Shown one piece after another: positions 17,630 to 27,508 of a DNA stretch of 64,000 nt. Location: NCBI GenBank assembly GCA_016841665.1, contig JAENYT010000007.1:20802-84801 (forward strand). Reading direction: 5' to 3'. Every line of letters starts with the position of its first letter. Position 1 is the first letter of the stretch. Under the pieces are notes generated by a model. The model searched no databases. It had not been told where the DNA came from and saw nothing but the letters and a program-made list of their open reading frames with translations. Source of the DNA: Methanobacteriota archaeon. GTDB lineage: Archaea; Halobacteriota; Methanomicrobia; Methanomicrobiales; Methanomicrobiaceae. Both the position numbers and the translations under genes were made by a program.

Positions 17630-18193
17630 ATGGTTGCATTGACAGAGAAGGAGGGTGAGCTCGCACTCTCGCTGGCCCGGCGCGCACTCAACAAGGCGAT
17701 CGCCCTTGAACCTGAAGAACCCATCACATTGCCTCCTGTATTTTCTGAACAACGCGGGGTATTCGTCACCCTGAAGCGAAACAATGAATTGCGGGGCTGC
17801 ATCGGCTTTCCCTACCCGGTGTATCCACTTGAAAAAGCAATACGTTCGGCCGCAGTCGCCGCGGCAACCGAAGATCCACGCTTTCCTCCCGTGACCGTCG
17901 ACGAACTTGCGGTTCTCACCATCGAGGTGACCGTCCTTACCTCTCCCCTGCGGCTCTCCTGTGATGCCTGCGAGCGGGGAAAGGAGATCGAGGTGGGAAG
18001 GCACGGCATTATCATTACCGGGTTCGGCTGCCAGGGCCTGTTGCTGCCCCAGGTCGCCACGGAATACGGATGGGACAGCACGACATTTCTCGATCACACC
18101 TGTATCAAAGCTGGCCTCCCCCCCGGATACTGGCAGCGCGAAGAGACTGAAGTTATGGTCTTTGAGGGGCAAATATTTACAGAACAGCGGTAA
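17630..18193 (+). CDS. AMMECR1-domain protein
   Basis: The 187-residue protein matches the AMMECR1/TIGR00296 family, with the hallmark [20 protein letters not shown] block, a later GVFVTL strand and [16 protein letters not shown]. These proteins are near universal in archaea. Their chemistry is unresolved, though they often neighbour a MEMO protein or radical SAM partner. The ATG at 17630 is set by family length; the frame stays open upstream only because it runs through the antisense RNase P RNA. tgtA follows 2 bases downstream. Confidence 0.93.
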   Translation: MVALTEKEGELALSLARRALNKAIALEPEEPITLPPVFSEQRGVFVTLKRNNELRGCIGFPYPVYPLEKAIRSAAVAAATEDPRFPPVTVDELAVLTIEVTVLTSPLRLSCDACERGKEIEVGRHGIIITGFGCQGLLLPQVATEYGWDSTTFLDHTCIKAGLPPGYWQREETEVMVFEGQIFTEQR

Positions 18194-18195
18194 CC

Positions 18196-19647
18196 ATGGC
18201 CATACACTTTGAAGTACTCCAGAAAGATATTGCCGGGCGGGCCGGCAGGCTCCGTGTGGGCGAAAAAACCGTAAAGACCCCCTTTCTTTTTCCGGTGATC
18301 AATCCCCACATCCAGATCATACAGCCGTCCGAGATGCAGGAGATGGGCGTCGAGGCCATCATCACCAACGCCTATATTTTTTACAAAAGCGAGGAATTCA
18401 GGGAGCGTGCGCTCACGGAAGGGCTCCATGCAATTCTGGATTTCGACGGTGTAATCATGACCGATTCCGGGGCATTCCAGCAGTCGGTCTACGGCGATGT
18501 CGATATCGGCAACCTTGAAACGATCCGCTTCCAGAAAGCCATCGGAAGCGAGATTATCGTCCCCCTTGACATCGCCACGCCACCCGATGCAGACTACGAG
18601 AAAGCGCAATCCGACCTCGAGGTCACCTGCGCGCGCATCGGCGAGGCGCTTGGCGAAGTTTCGTCCGGGCACCTTGCCACCCCCGTGCAGGGCGGGCGGT
18701 TCGGTGATCTCCGCCGCAGGGCCGGGAAGATGATCAGGGAATTCGCCACCCCGTTCTGCCCGATCGGCGCGGTCGTGCCCCTGATGGAAACCTACCGGTA
18801 CAGCGACCTCGTCCATGTGGTGATGGCCGCAAAGCAGGGGCTGTCACCTGCCGCATGCGTCCATCTCTTCGGCGCCGGCCACCCCTCCATGTTCGCGCTC
18901 GCCGTGGCGATGGGATGCGATGTGTTCGATTCGGCTGCATACGCACTCTATGCCCGTGAAGGACGATACATGACCCCCAGGGGGAGCATGAAACTCGATG
19001 AACTGAACGGGTTGCCCTGCGCCTGTGCGGTGTGCCGCTCCCACACGGCGCAGGAGCTGCAGAAAGCGCCCGACAGGGAGCGCCTGCTCGCACTCCACAA
19101 CCTCCACGTCTCCCTCGCGGAGATCGAACGGATACGCCAGGCCATCCAGGACGGCACCCTGTGGGAGCTGGTCGATGACCGCTGCAGGAACCATCCCCGG
19201 CTCCTGAACGGCTACCGGACGCTTCTCAACTACGGCGATCGCCTGGAGCACCAGGATCGCGCCTCGAAGCGGCGGTTCTTCTACCGGGGAAGCGAGAGCT
19301 GCAGGCGTTCGGAAGTCATGCGCTACCATGCACGGATCGGCCGGATTGCGCTCGGATCGCGGGTACGTATCGTGATCGATGAGCAGCAAGGACGCAGCCG
19401 AGAGGACGTACTCTCATTTAGGCCGCCGTTCGGCCCGTATCCGGCGGCTCTGGCAGAGACCTTTCCGGTGGGGCAGACCGAAATCCCGGAATGGGACGAG
19501 GAGATGGTCAGGGCAGGCTGTGCGGGGATCGCCTCCCTCATCACGTCGCACCCGGGGACCGCGTTTGAGATCGAGTGCGAGGACCGCTGGAAGGCGGTCG
19601 TGGCAGACGCGCTGAGTGCGCAGGAGGAAGGATTTGTCATTCTTTGA
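18196..19647 (+). CDS. tgtA: tRNA-guanine(15) transglycosylase TgtA (archaeosine)
   Basis: The 483-residue enzyme exchanges G15 of archaeal tRNA for preQ0. The catalytic Asp lies in [13 protein letters not shown] (Asp90), the second active-site region is [16 protein letters not shown], and the zinc site is CACAVC followed by a His. The C-terminal part holds the additional archaeal domains but no clear PUA. arcS begins 14 bases before its stop, so the two steps of archaeosine synthesis are coupled. Confidence 0.95.
   Translation: MAIHFEVLQKDIAGRAGRLRVGEKTVKTPFLFPVINPHIQIIQPSEMQEMGVEAIITNAYIFYKSEEFRERALTEGLHAILDFDGVIMTDSGAFQQSVYGDVDIGNLETIRFQKAIGSEIIVPLDIATPPDADYEKAQSDLEVTCARIGEALGEVSSGHLATPVQGGRFGDLRRRAGKMIREFATPFCPIGAVVPLMETYRYSDLVHVVMAAKQGLSPAACVHLFGAGHPSMFALAVAMGCDVFDSAAYALYAREGRYMTPRGSMKLDELNGLPCACAVCRSHTAQELQKAPDRERLLALHNLHVSLAEIERIRQAIQDGTLWELVDDRCRNHPRLLNGYRTLLNYGDRLEHQDRASKRRFFYRGSESCRRSEVMRYHARIGRIALGSRVRIVIDEQQGRSREDVLSFRPPFGPYPAALAETFPVGQTEIPEWDEEMVRAGCAGIASLITSHPGTAFEIECEDRWKAVVADALSAQEEGFVIL
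19622..19630 (+). promoter_or_regulatory. Shine-Dalgarno sequence that sets the arcS TTG start
   Basis: AGGAGGAAG lies inside the end of tgtA and 3 bases before TTG at 19634. The alternative GTG at 19616 would have this element inside the coding region. The site therefore favours TTG as the true start. Confidence 0.6.
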
Positions 19648-21277
19648 AGCAAAAAAGCGGGACATTCTGGCCCGCACCGGTGTTTTTGAACGCGACGGGG
19701 TGAAGATATCCTCGCCCGCAGCTGTTGATGCAGAGCATGTCTTTCCCGAGCTCGGCACGGTACGGCACACCAACGTGCCGCTTCTGGCGGGAGAATCCTT
19801 CACCGCAACCTATCTCCACCACTACCGCGATCTTGCCGCAATACACCCGCGATCTGCGGAAAGCGCATCTTCGGGATCTTGCGTCATGGTGGAAAACTGG
19901 CACACCGTGATGGAGAACCCCGTTGTGTTCGTGGATATGCTGCGGACACTGAAACGACAGCACCCACCCGACACAATCTGGTACGCTCCCGCGGCGGCCC
20001 TCCCTTCGACAGTCGCCTTTCTCGTATATTCAGGCTTCGATCTCTTTGATTTCAAGGGAGTGGACCTGAAAACCGCACAAGGGTTGTTCTGCACGACGGA
20101 AGGCGAGTTCCCGGCAGATGAGTGGATGGATGCGGGCACCTGCTCCTGTGCCGGGTGCAGGTCAGGCGATCTGGGGGAGCACAACCGCAACGCACTCGCG
20201 GAAGAGATCGCTCTTGCGAAAAAGATGATCGCCATGGGGACGCTGCGGGAGTTCATCGAAGGGCGGTGCCGCAGCCGCGTACCCCTTGTGGCCGCCCTCC
20301 GGCTTTTCGATGCCCGCTACGAGTTCATCGAGCCACACGCACCCGTGGCGCGGGAAGGGACGCTCAAGGCCGCATCCGGCGAATCGCTCAAGCGGCCCGA
20401 GGTCGTCCGGTTTGGCGAGCGTGTCGTGGACCGTTTTATTCCCACGCGGACCGATGTGGCGGTACTCCTGCCATGTTCTGCAAAAAAACCCTACTCGATG
20501 TCCCAGAGCCACAGGAAATTCCAGGGCGCAATCAGGAACCGGGGCCACGAGCTCATCCTCACCTCGCCTCTGGGGCTCGTCCCCCGGGAGCTGGAGGCGG
20601 TCTACCCTGCAGCCCATTACGATGTTCCGGTGAGCGGGTACTGGGACCGGGAAGAGCGGTTCATCATCGCATCGACCATTGCCCGTTACCTGGAACGCCA
20701 TGGCTACGCACGGGTCGTCGCTCATCTCGAGGGGGGGAGCATGGAGATCGCACGGGAAGCCGCGGAAACGGCAGGTATCGAGCTCAAGGAGACCTGTCGC
20801 GGCCATCCGACCGACCCCGCCTCCCTGGAACGTCTTGCCGAAGCCCTCGAGGGCGAGCGCACCATACGACCTGATCCAATCAAAGGAACGGTATCCTGGC
20901 AGTTTGATGTCGATATCCCGACAAAGGATCTGCAGGTGAGGGGCAAGCCATGGCGCCGCATCGTGGTGCGGGGAAGGGAACAGGTGTTCAGCATCGATGC
21001 GTCGACAGGGCTCTTCCGCCCGACCTTTGCCGGCTGGAAGGTGCTCGGTGACTGCTACCGCGTGGTGATCGACGACTTCATCCCGCAGGGTGATATCCTG
21101 GCACCGGGCGTGATCGATGCCGACGACGCCATACGGGAAGGAGATGAGGTATTCGTGGTCGGCAGGAGAGCCTTCGCAACCGGCAAGGCTGCGATGGGTG
21201 CCGATGAAATGCGCCGTTCATCCCGGGGTGTTGCGGTAAAAGTCCGGAAAGTGCAAAAACGTGCCGTTGAGGACTGA
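19634..21277 (+). CDS. arcS: Archaeosine synthase ArcS (TgtA2)
   Basis: This protein of about 547 residues is a TgtA-like fold lacking the transglycosylase Asp site but carrying the ArcS motif PC-x3-KPY-x2-S-x2-H ([14 protein letters not shown], about residues 280-293). A CSCAGC zinc site and a C-terminal PUA domain ([20 protein letters not shown]) are also present. ArcS acts on preQ0-modified tRNA, together with the radical SAM partner RaSEA in some archaea, to give archaeosine. RaSEA is not visible here. The start is TTG with a strong ribosome site inside tgtA. Confidence 0.93.
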   Translation: MSFFEAKKRDILARTGVFERDGVKISSPAAVDAEHVFPELGTVRHTNVPLLAGESFTATYLHHYRDLAAIHPRSAESASSGSCVMVENWHTVMENPVVFVDMLRTLKRQHPPDTIWYAPAAALPSTVAFLVYSGFDLFDFKGVDLKTAQGLFCTTEGEFPADEWMDAGTCSCAGCRSGDLGEHNRNALAEEIALAKKMIAMGTLREFIEGRCRSRVPLVAALRLFDARYEFIEPHAPVAREGTLKAASGESLKRPEVVRFGERVVDRFIPTRTDVAVLLPCSAKKPYSMSQSHRKFQGAIRNRGHELILTSPLGLVPRELEAVYPAAHYDVPVSGYWDREERFIIASTIARYLERHGYARVVAHLEGGSMEIAREAAETAGIELKETCRGHPTDPASLERLAEALEGERTIRPDPIKGTVSWQFDVDIPTKDLQVRGKPWRRIVVRGREQVFSIDASTGLFRPTFAGWKVLGDCYRVVIDDFIPQGDILAPGVIDADDAIREGDEVFVVGRRAFATGKAAMGADEMRRSSRGVAVKVRKVQKRAVED

Positions 21278-21466
21278 TGTGTCCCATGACGGCATATTCT
21301 CCTGCGTTCCCGGCGCATAACCGGGTGTAGCGTAGTAAACTTCTTTCCATTGAGAGGAGAAACTTATCTGGAGAGAGAGATACGACCAGATGGATGACCG
21401 ATGGACCGTGAGCGATAGAGAAAACAGACCTTCTGCATACCAATATGACTTTTTTCCCGGAATGGA

Positions 21467-22327
21467 GTGACCGAATTGTACGCAATAGCACGCGCAACAG
21501 AGATTGCAGACAAGATTTTTGAATTCTGGATAACGGCACCCCACGTGGCCCGCCATGCCAGGGCAGGGCAGTTCGTGGTGCTGAGAATCGACGAGCACGG
21601 GGAGCGCATCCCCCTCACCATCTCCGCAGTCGAAGGAGACCTCGTCCGCGTGGTGTTCATGGCGGTGGGAAAGACCACCACCCAGCTCTCCTCGCTCGGT
21701 GCGGGGGACGCCATCAGGGATGTTGCCGGGCCGCTCGGCAAACCCAGCGAGATAGAACAGTACGGCACCTGCATGGTGATCGGCGGTGGGGTGGGCATCG
21801 CCTGCACCCCGATTATCGCACAGGAGCTGAAAAGAGCGGGCAACAAGGTTATCGGCGTCATCGGCGCACGGAACGAGAGCCTGCTCATTCTGGAAGACGA
21901 GTTGCGCGCCGTCTGCAATGAGCTCGTCGTCTGCACCGACGACGGGAGCAAGGGGTTCCACGGATTTCCTGCCGATATCCTCAAACAACGGCTCGCCGAG
22001 GATACGCTGGATGCCGTCTGGATCATCGGTCCCGCCATCATGATGAAGATCACCTCGGGCGCCACCAGGCCCTACGGCGTCAAGACATTTGTCAGCCTCA
22101 ACCCCATCATGGTCGACGGCACCGGGATGTGCGGCTCATGCCGTGTCACGGTGGGGGGCGAGACGAAATTCGCCTGCGTGGACGGGCCTGAATTCGATGC
22201 CCATGAGGTTGATTTCGACGAGTTGATGCAGCGGCAGAGGATCTACACGGCCCAGGAGCAGGAATCCATGGGACGCTACCATGAACACACCTGCCGGTGC
22301 GGAGAGGGGGGCGCCCGCCATGAGTAA
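21467..22327 (+). CDS. FAD/NAD-binding, [2Fe-2S] subunit like NfnA/SudB
   Basis: The 286-residue protein resembles the small subunit of NADH-dependent ferredoxin:NADP oxidoreductase (NfnA) and sulfide dehydrogenase beta. It has an FAD-binding barrel with RIPLTISAVEGD, a nucleotide site GGGVGIACTPI, and a C-terminal iron-sulfur motif GMCGSCRVTVG with a later Cys (FACVDGPEFDAHEVD). It pairs with the gltA-type gene that overlaps its end by 8 bases. In methanogens the physiological electron partners are not settled. The start is GTG, with a TTG three codons later possible. Confidence 0.9.
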   Translation: MTELYAIARATEIADKIFEFWITAPHVARHARAGQFVVLRIDEHGERIPLTISAVEGDLVRVVFMAVGKTTTQLSSLGAGDAIRDVAGPLGKPSEIEQYGTCMVIGGGVGIACTPIIAQELKRAGNKVIGVIGARNESLLILEDELRAVCNELVVCTDDGSKGFHGFPADILKQRLAEDTLDAVWIIGPAIMMKITSGATRPYGVKTFVSLNPIMVDGTGMCGSCRVTVGGETKFACVDGPEFDAHEVDFDELMQRQRIYTAQEQESMGRYHEHTCRCGEGGARHE

Positions 22328-23675
22328 ACGTCCCGCATCCGAGAGGATACAGGACTTCCGCGAGGTGGACCAGGGGCTTTCCGCCGAGGAGGCCGTCGCC
22401 GAGGCGGCCCGGTGCCTGCAGTGCAAGAAACCCAAATGCGTCGAGGGGTGCCCGGTCACTATCGATATCCCCGGGTTTCTCGCAGACGTCGCCGCGGGCA
22501 ACTTCCGTGAGGCGGCCCGCACCATCAAGCAGGACAATATGCTCCCGGCCATTTGCGGCCGTGTCTGCCCCCAGGAGACACAGTGCGAAGGGGTGTGCAT
22601 TCTGGGCATCAAGGACAAGCCGGTCAGCATCGGCTCCCTCGAGCGGTTTGTGGCGGACTGGGAGTACGACCACGGCGTCGAGCTCCCCGAGGTGGCCCCG
22701 TCCACGGGAAAACGGGTCGCGGTCGTCGGATCCGGCCCGGCAGGGCTTACTGCCGCGGCCGAGCTCGCCCGGGCGGGACATTCGGTCACCATCTTCGAGT
22801 CCCTGCACGAGGCGGGGGGCGTGCTCACCTACGGGATTCCGTCGTTTCGCCTCCCCAAGGATGTCGTGGCACGCGAGATCGAGCAGGTGCTCGCACTCGG
22901 TGTCGATTTGAAACTCAACCATCTCGTGGGCAGGAGTGTCTCGGTGGACGAACTGCTGGCGTTCGATGCCGTGGTGCTGGGCACGGGGGCAGGACTGCCC
23001 TATTTTATGGGGATTGAGGGCGATAACCTTAACGGGGTGTACTCGGCCAACGAGTACCTCACCCGCGTCAACCTGATGCACGCCGACCGGTTCCCCGACT
23101 TCGACACCCCGGTGGTGCGTGCGAGCCGCGTCGCCGTCGTGGGTGCAGGAAATGTGGCGATGGACGCCGCCCGCGTCGCCCGGCGGCTGGGGGCGCGCGT
23201 CTTTCTCATCTACCGGCGGCGCGAGGAGGATTTCCCCGCAAGAGCGGCGGAGATCGAGAATGCAAAAGAGGAGGGCATAGAATTCTTGACCTGTGCCAAT
23301 CCGGTGCGGATCCTCGGCGGGCCGACGGTGACCGGCATCGAGTGCGTCCGCATGGAGATGTGCGAGCCGGACCAGAGCGGACGGCCGACGCCGCGTCCCA
23401 TCGAGGGGAGCACCTTCTCCCTCGACGTGGATGCAGTGATCGAAGCCATCGGCCAGGGACCGAATCCCCTCCTCATCCACCTCATTCCCGGTCTTGCGAT
23501 CGGGAGAAAGGGGAATGTGGAGGTGGATGGCGAGGGCAAAACCTCGCTTTCCGGCGTCTATGCGGCAGGCGATGTCGCCACGGGCGCTGCGACCGTGATA
23601 TGGGCGATGGGAGCGGCAAAGCAGGCAGCACAGCGGGCTGCACGGGCAATCGACAGGATGCTTGAAGAATCATGA
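22320..23675 (+). CDS. gltA: NADPH-dependent glutamate synthase-type flavoprotein (NfnB/SudA-like)
   Basis: The 451-residue protein has the N-terminal iron-sulfur domain (RCLQCKKPKCVEGCPV; CGRVCPQETQCEGVC) followed by FAD- and NADPH-binding Rossmann domains (VAVVGSGPAGLTAAAEL; VAVVGAGNVAMDAARVA). This architecture is shared by the GltD-like archaeal glutamate synthase, NfnB and SudA. With the FAD/[2Fe-2S] partner encoded upstream, an NfnAB-type transhydrogenase or sulfide dehydrogenase role is more likely than a lone glutamate synthase. That remains inference. Confidence 0.92.
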   Translation: MSKRPASERIQDFREVDQGLSAEEAVAEAARCLQCKKPKCVEGCPVTIDIPGFLADVAAGNFREAARTIKQDNMLPAICGRVCPQETQCEGVCILGIKDKPVSIGSLERFVADWEYDHGVELPEVAPSTGKRVAVVGSGPAGLTAAAELARAGHSVTIFESLHEAGGVLTYGIPSFRLPKDVVAREIEQVLALGVDLKLNHLVGRSVSVDELLAFDAVVLGTGAGLPYFMGIEGDNLNGVYSANEYLTRVNLMHADRFPDFDTPVVRASRVAVVGAGNVAMDAARVARRLGARVFLIYRRREEDFPARAAEIENAKEEGIEFLTCANPVRILGGPTVTGIECVRMEMCEPDQSGRPTPRPIEGSTFSLDVDAVIEAIGQGPNPLLIHLIPGLAIGRKGNVEVDGEGKTSLSGVYAAGDVATGAATVIWAMGAAKQAAQRAARAIDRMLEES

Positions 23676-24193
23676 GCGAAGATGTGTCATTCATACGGGA
23701 ACGGGAGCAGGTGCTCCAGCTTGCACAGGTCGAGGAGAAGGAAATCATTGACATCGGGGCCGGACCGTTTGCACGGCTTGCGGTATCAAAGCACGACTGT
23801 TACGTGACCTCTGTTGACGTTTCGAGCGTAGCGCTTGAGGAGGCCGAACGGGAGGCGGAAAGGTACGGGGTGACCGAAAAGATCAGCTTCGAACAGGAAA
23901 ACGCCGCCGACCTCTCCTATGGTGACGAAACATTCGACATCGGCATCTGTTTCTGCGTGCTCCACCACATTCCCGTCGACCAGCGGGAAGCCGTGTTGCG
24001 CGAGCTCTTCAGGGTGGTCTACGAACGGATGGTCATCGCCGAATTCACCGCAGAGGGATTCGAAGAACTGCATGGCACCTCATCCTACACCCCTGTCGAT
24101 CTCGCATGGCTCGAGGAATTTCTCTCCGGCCTTGGCGAGGTTTCAATCCATCCTCTCGGCACGATGAATGCCTACGTCATCAACAAACGCTAG
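23672..24193 (+). CDS. Class I SAM-dependent methyltransferase
   Basis: The 173-residue protein shows motif I as IDIGAGPFARLAV, the acidic end of strand 2 (TSVDVSSVALEEA), motif II (FDIGICFCVLHHIPVDQ) and a truncated C-terminus. The substrate is unknown. It overlaps the gltA-type gene by 4 bases (ATGA), so it belongs to that operon. Confidence 0.88.
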   Translation: MSEDVSFIREREQVLQLAQVEEKEIIDIGAGPFARLAVSKHDCYVTSVDVSSVALEEAEREAERYGVTEKISFEQENAADLSYGDETFDIGICFCVLHHIPVDQREAVLRELFRVVYERMVIAEFTAEGFEELHGTSSYTPVDLAWLEEFLSGLGEVSIHPLGTMNAYVINKR

Positions 24194-24206
24194 GTATCCC
24201 TTTTTT

Positions 24207-24533
24207 TCAGCCGTAAAAATTCACCCCGAACAGCCAGCCCACATACACCAGCTGGATGGTGAATGCGGTGGTGCAGACCACGGATCCGTACAGTGCGGTC
24301 TGCATGGTCGTATTGAACCATTCCGAAATACGCACAAATCCCCAGAGGAGCGCGATTTTCGGGATGGACAGGAGCATGACATAGAGGGCGGGGGTATCGA
24401 CAAAGGGTGCAAAGAGGGGATTGACCTCAAAGAAGCATGTGGAAAAAAGAACACCGAAGAGCGAGAGAAGAATATCAAGGCTGAAGAGCGCGATAATTCC
24501 GGCGAGAAAAATCGACTGCAGGGGCGTGTGCAT
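24207..24533 (-). CDS. Small membrane protein (possibly DUF5658-like)
   Basis: The 108-residue protein has three or four membrane spans: one near 8-28, one near 50-68, and one or two near 78-105. An E-x-NPLFAPF turn follows the first span. The ExNPL pattern recalls DUF5658 membrane proteins, but the match is by eye. It converges on the methyltransferase gene 14 bases away. Confidence 0.65.
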   Translation of the reverse strand: MHTPLQSIFLAGIIALFSLDILLSLFGVLFSTCFFEVNPLFAPFVDTPALYVMLLSIPKIALLWGFVRISEWFNTTMQTALYGSVVCTTAFTIQLVYVGWLFGVNFYG

Positions 24534-24638
24534 CGACGAGAATAACGGCGCCTTATTTTTTATAATTATTGGAGAATAAATATAATGCGAGGTTCGGCCC
24601 GGGACATGCCCGTGTCGATCACCGTCGATGCGCGGGGT

Positions 24639-25727
24639 CTATTCGGGAGAATAGGCGATCTGTATGCCCCGGTTGTCAACCCGTGTGGTGATCGCCATCT
24701 CAAGGCCGATCGATCTGAGGAACTCTCCCGTCTCCTCCACGCTTCTTTCGGTTACGATGGCGAGGGAGGGGCCGACAGAACTCATTCCCACGAATTCGAA
24801 TCCCGCGTCCCTGATTTTGCTCATATAGTGGTAGATCGCGAAGCTGTGATGCTCGACCTCAGCTCGCTTCGAACCCCGAAACTCGATCTCCCACACAATA
24901 TCCCCGATCCGTTCGAGGTCGTTGCGTTCGAGTGCGGGCACGAGGTCCATGAGAATAAGGTACGCCTTGAGCTCGCGGTCACGGTAATCGAGCGACCGGG
25001 CCCTGTTCATGAGGAGATCGAACTCCCGCTCTCCGGCCGAAGAGATATCGCTTGGAGGAATGGCAATGATAACGTTTTTCCCTTCGGCAAAGGGCCTCTG
25101 GGACACCAGCGTCAGTTCATCGCCCATAACCGCCATCCCCCCGTAAGTGGCGACCGCAGGGCCCACCCCTGTCTCGAACCCGGGGGTTATCTGGCCGTCA
25201 AGCGTCTCTTCCACGTAGTTGTGCCCGATCAGAAGCCGGATCTGCTGGTCTGTCAGGGGCGATCCGAGGGCGGCATTCATCGCCTGCGCAACCGCCACGA
25301 GAACGGTGCTGGTCGACCCGAGGCCCACATGCTTGTGTTCATGGTCCCTCGCCTTTATCCGAAAGCCACCTTCGTATCCGACGGTATGCCTGAATACCTC
25401 CACAAAATGCCGGATTATGGGTTCACGGGCATAATCGATCTCAAACCCCGAGGAGGTGCATTCAACCTCCGCGGTGCAATATACCTGGATGGCGAACCCT
25501 ATCCCGCCGCCACCCGGCCTGTCAGGGGCAAAACGGTTCATATCGAGAACGGTCAGATGAATACGGGCAGGTGCGGTTGTCATCACCGTTCCGGGTACCG
25601 GGACGAGATCGTAGTTCTCTTCGAACCCCAGTGTCTTGATGCACTCACCTGGATGGAACGGATGAAAATCGTATTCCACCAGGTCCAGGTCCCCGCCCCT
25701 GATTTTCATTTTCGGCATGGTCATCAA
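24639..25727 (-). CDS. GHMP-family enzyme, probable beta-ribofuranosylaminobenzene 5'-phosphate synthase
   Basis: The 362-residue protein has the GHMP fold pattern: APARIHLTVLDMN near residue 52, a glycine-rich GGGGIGFAIQ, and GLGSTSTVLVAVAQAMN as the phosphate-binding motif. The start and the xGGxG block fit beta-RFAP synthase, which condenses p-hydroxybenzoate or p-aminobenzoate with PRPP in methanopterin synthesis. Other GHMP members cannot be excluded by eye. An N-terminal part of about 45 residues precedes the core. DUF2148 lies just upstream on the same strand. Confidence 0.72.
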   Translation of the reverse strand: MMTMPKMKIRGGDLDLVEYDFHPFHPGECIKTLGFEENYDLVPVPGTVMTTAPARIHLTVLDMNRFAPDRPGGGGIGFAIQVYCTAEVECTSSGFEIDYAREPIIRHFVEVFRHTVGYEGGFRIKARDHEHKHVGLGSTSTVLVAVAQAMNAALGSPLTDQQIRLLIGHNYVEETLDGQITPGFETGVGPAVATYGGMAVMGDELTLVSQRPFAEGKNVIIAIPPSDISSAGEREFDLLMNRARSLDYRDRELKAYLILMDLVPALERNDLERIGDIVWEIEFRGSKRAEVEHHSFAIYHYMSKIRDAGFEFVGMSSVGPSLAIVTERSVEETGEFLRSIGLEMAITTRVDNRGIQIAYSPE

Positions 25728-25741
25728 TCCTGCACTGTGTT

Positions 25742-26293
25742 TCAGTGTGTACGGTCAAAGAAGATATTTTTGCCTGATGCCTTGAGGGGGACGGCGTAAG
25801 CGACCGTGGAATCCTCCAGCCACCCGAGGTTCAGCGCTCCTACTCCCCCCGAATACATGATCCGGTTGTCCACATTGTGGATGCTGGCGGTCTTCACCGC
25901 CGAGCCGAGTGCAATCCCGATATCGGCCATGCGTATCACGCAATTCGGGCCAGAAAACGGTGATCCTTCCCCGGGAGAGGTTCCGCGGGCGGCGAGCATT
26001 TCATCGCAGGTGGCATGCCCGCACCCTCCGCAGTTCAGGCCGGGGTGAACCTTCCCCTTCACCCCGATGAGCAGGCAGGCGTCGCTTTCCTCGATATTTG
26101 CCGCGTCACGAAGAAAAAAAGAATAGCCCTTTTGTTCTCCGAATTCCCGCATTGCCCGGGCAAGCGTGCCGAGTTCGTCCCCCGTGAGGATCCTGGTGAC
26201 GAGGACATCGGTTCCTTTTCCTTTGGGAGCGGTCCGTGCGGCGAGTTCCATAAGCCGGGCAACGACCACTACGGCGCTCTCTTCTCCGCCCAT
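25742..26293 (-). CDS. DUF2148 iron-sulfur protein
   Basis: The 183-residue protein has the cysteine cluster GLNCGGCGHATCDEM in its centre and another Cys in GPNCVIRMADIGIALGSAV. These are hallmarks of the DUF2148 ferredoxin-like family found in methanogens and anaerobic bacteria. Function is unknown. It is probably transcribed with the GHMP gene 14 bases downstream. Confidence 0.88.
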   Translation of the reverse strand: MGGEESAVVVVARLMELAARTAPKGKGTDVLVTRILTGDELGTLARAMREFGEQKGYSFFLRDAANIEESDACLLIGVKGKVHPGLNCGGCGHATCDEMLAARGTSPGEGSPFSGPNCVIRMADIGIALGSAVKTASIHNVDNRIMYSGGVGALNLGWLEDSTVAYAVPLKASGKNIFFDRTH

Positions 26294-26417
26294 GCCGGAT
26301 CGTAGTACTCGAAAAGGTAAAAAGGTGTGTGTTCACGGGAACATGCCGGAGCAGGCGCCTGCATACGACGAATTGAAGTCGGTAAAGGGGGACACATACT
26401 GATCATCGTGATATGCA

Positions 26418-27293
26418 ATGCTACAGAAATCGCAGGTGCCGAGGGTCGCCGCTGTCCATGATCTGTCAGGGTTCGGGCGTACATCGCTCACTCTGGTGAT
26501 CCCCATTCTCTCCACGATGGGAGTACAGGTCTGCCCCTTTCCCACCGCAGTGGTCTCGACCCATACCGGGGGATTTACCGATTACCGCTTCGAGGATCTC
26601 ACGGCATTCATGGAAATGTGCATCCTTCATTGGAAGCAGCTCGGTATCGTGTTCGATGCGGTTTATAGCGGGTTTCTCGGGTCTTCAAAGCAGATGGGGT
26701 CGCCGACTTCATCGCCACCAGGCCGAACGAGGATCAGCTCGTCGTGATCGACCCCGTTATGGGGGACAGCGGGTCCACCTACGGACCCATCACCGGGAGA
26801 TGGTGGAACACATGCGAAGTTACATCCATGACGCGGACATCATCACCCCAAACCTGACTGAAGCAGCGTTTCTGCTCGATGAGCCCTACCGGCAGGATGT
26901 CGGTGAGCAGGAAGTCAGGGACTGGATACTCCGGCTCAGTGACATGGGGCCGGGACCATCATCGTGACCAGCGTGCCGGAGCCGACATAAAAGAAACGCA
27001 CCTCGGTGCTCGCGTATGACCGTACAGACGGGAGGTTCTGGAAGGTCGCCTGCGACTATATTCCTGCCAATTATCCGGGCACCGGCGATGCGTTCGCCAT
27101 TGTCGTCGTGGGCAGCATCCTGCAGGGCGACAGCCTCCCCATCGCACTCGACAGGGCGGTGCAGTGTGTCTCCATTGCGATCAGGGCGACATTCGAGCAT
27201 ACCCACCCTGCGAGGGAGGGGTTTCTCCTCGAACGGGTGCTGGATACCCTGAAGGGACCGGTGGTGGTAAGCAGTTACGAACTGATGGAATGA
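26418..27293 (+). pseudogene. Pyridoxamine/pyridoxal kinase remnant (PdxK/PdxY-like), frameshifted
   Basis: Three reading frames together give one recognisable kinase. The first begins VAAVHDLSGFGRTSLTLVIP and runs to SGFLGSSKQ. The next gives ADFIATRPNEDQLVVIDPVM. The next gives MVEHMRSYIHDADIITPNL, and the last YPGTGDAFAIVVVGS to the end. Frame changes lie near 26695, 26800 and 26950, and an in-frame TAA is at 26988-26990. The full-length product cannot be made. G-runs sit near the first three sites, so clustered sequencing errors are an alternative to true decay. Confidence 0.85.
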
Positions 27294-27481
27294 CCGACGC
27301 CCCCCGCGCACAGGATGCTTCCACGCCTATCCTCCCCCGGATGAATGTATTCTTCAAAGCTCATCACCAGCGCCTCGCAGCGGCTGAAGGACGACGAATG
27401 CATTACACAATTTCTATTCATTTTCCTTCTTATGCAGGGTCGTGGAGCGCCGCAAAAGTATTCCACACAAAAGTATAATAC

Positions 27482-27490
27482 TATAAAAAT
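27482..27490 (+). promoter_or_regulatory. TATA box before the TPR gene
   Basis: TATAAAAAT lies about 20-25 bases before the ATG at 27509, with a second TATAATA just upstream at 27474-27480. The first spacing would give an mRNA with almost no leader. The 200 bases before it, down from the broken kinase gene, hold no recognisable gene. Confidence 0.5.
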
Positions 27491-27508
27491 ATTATATGCA
27501 CACATCCC

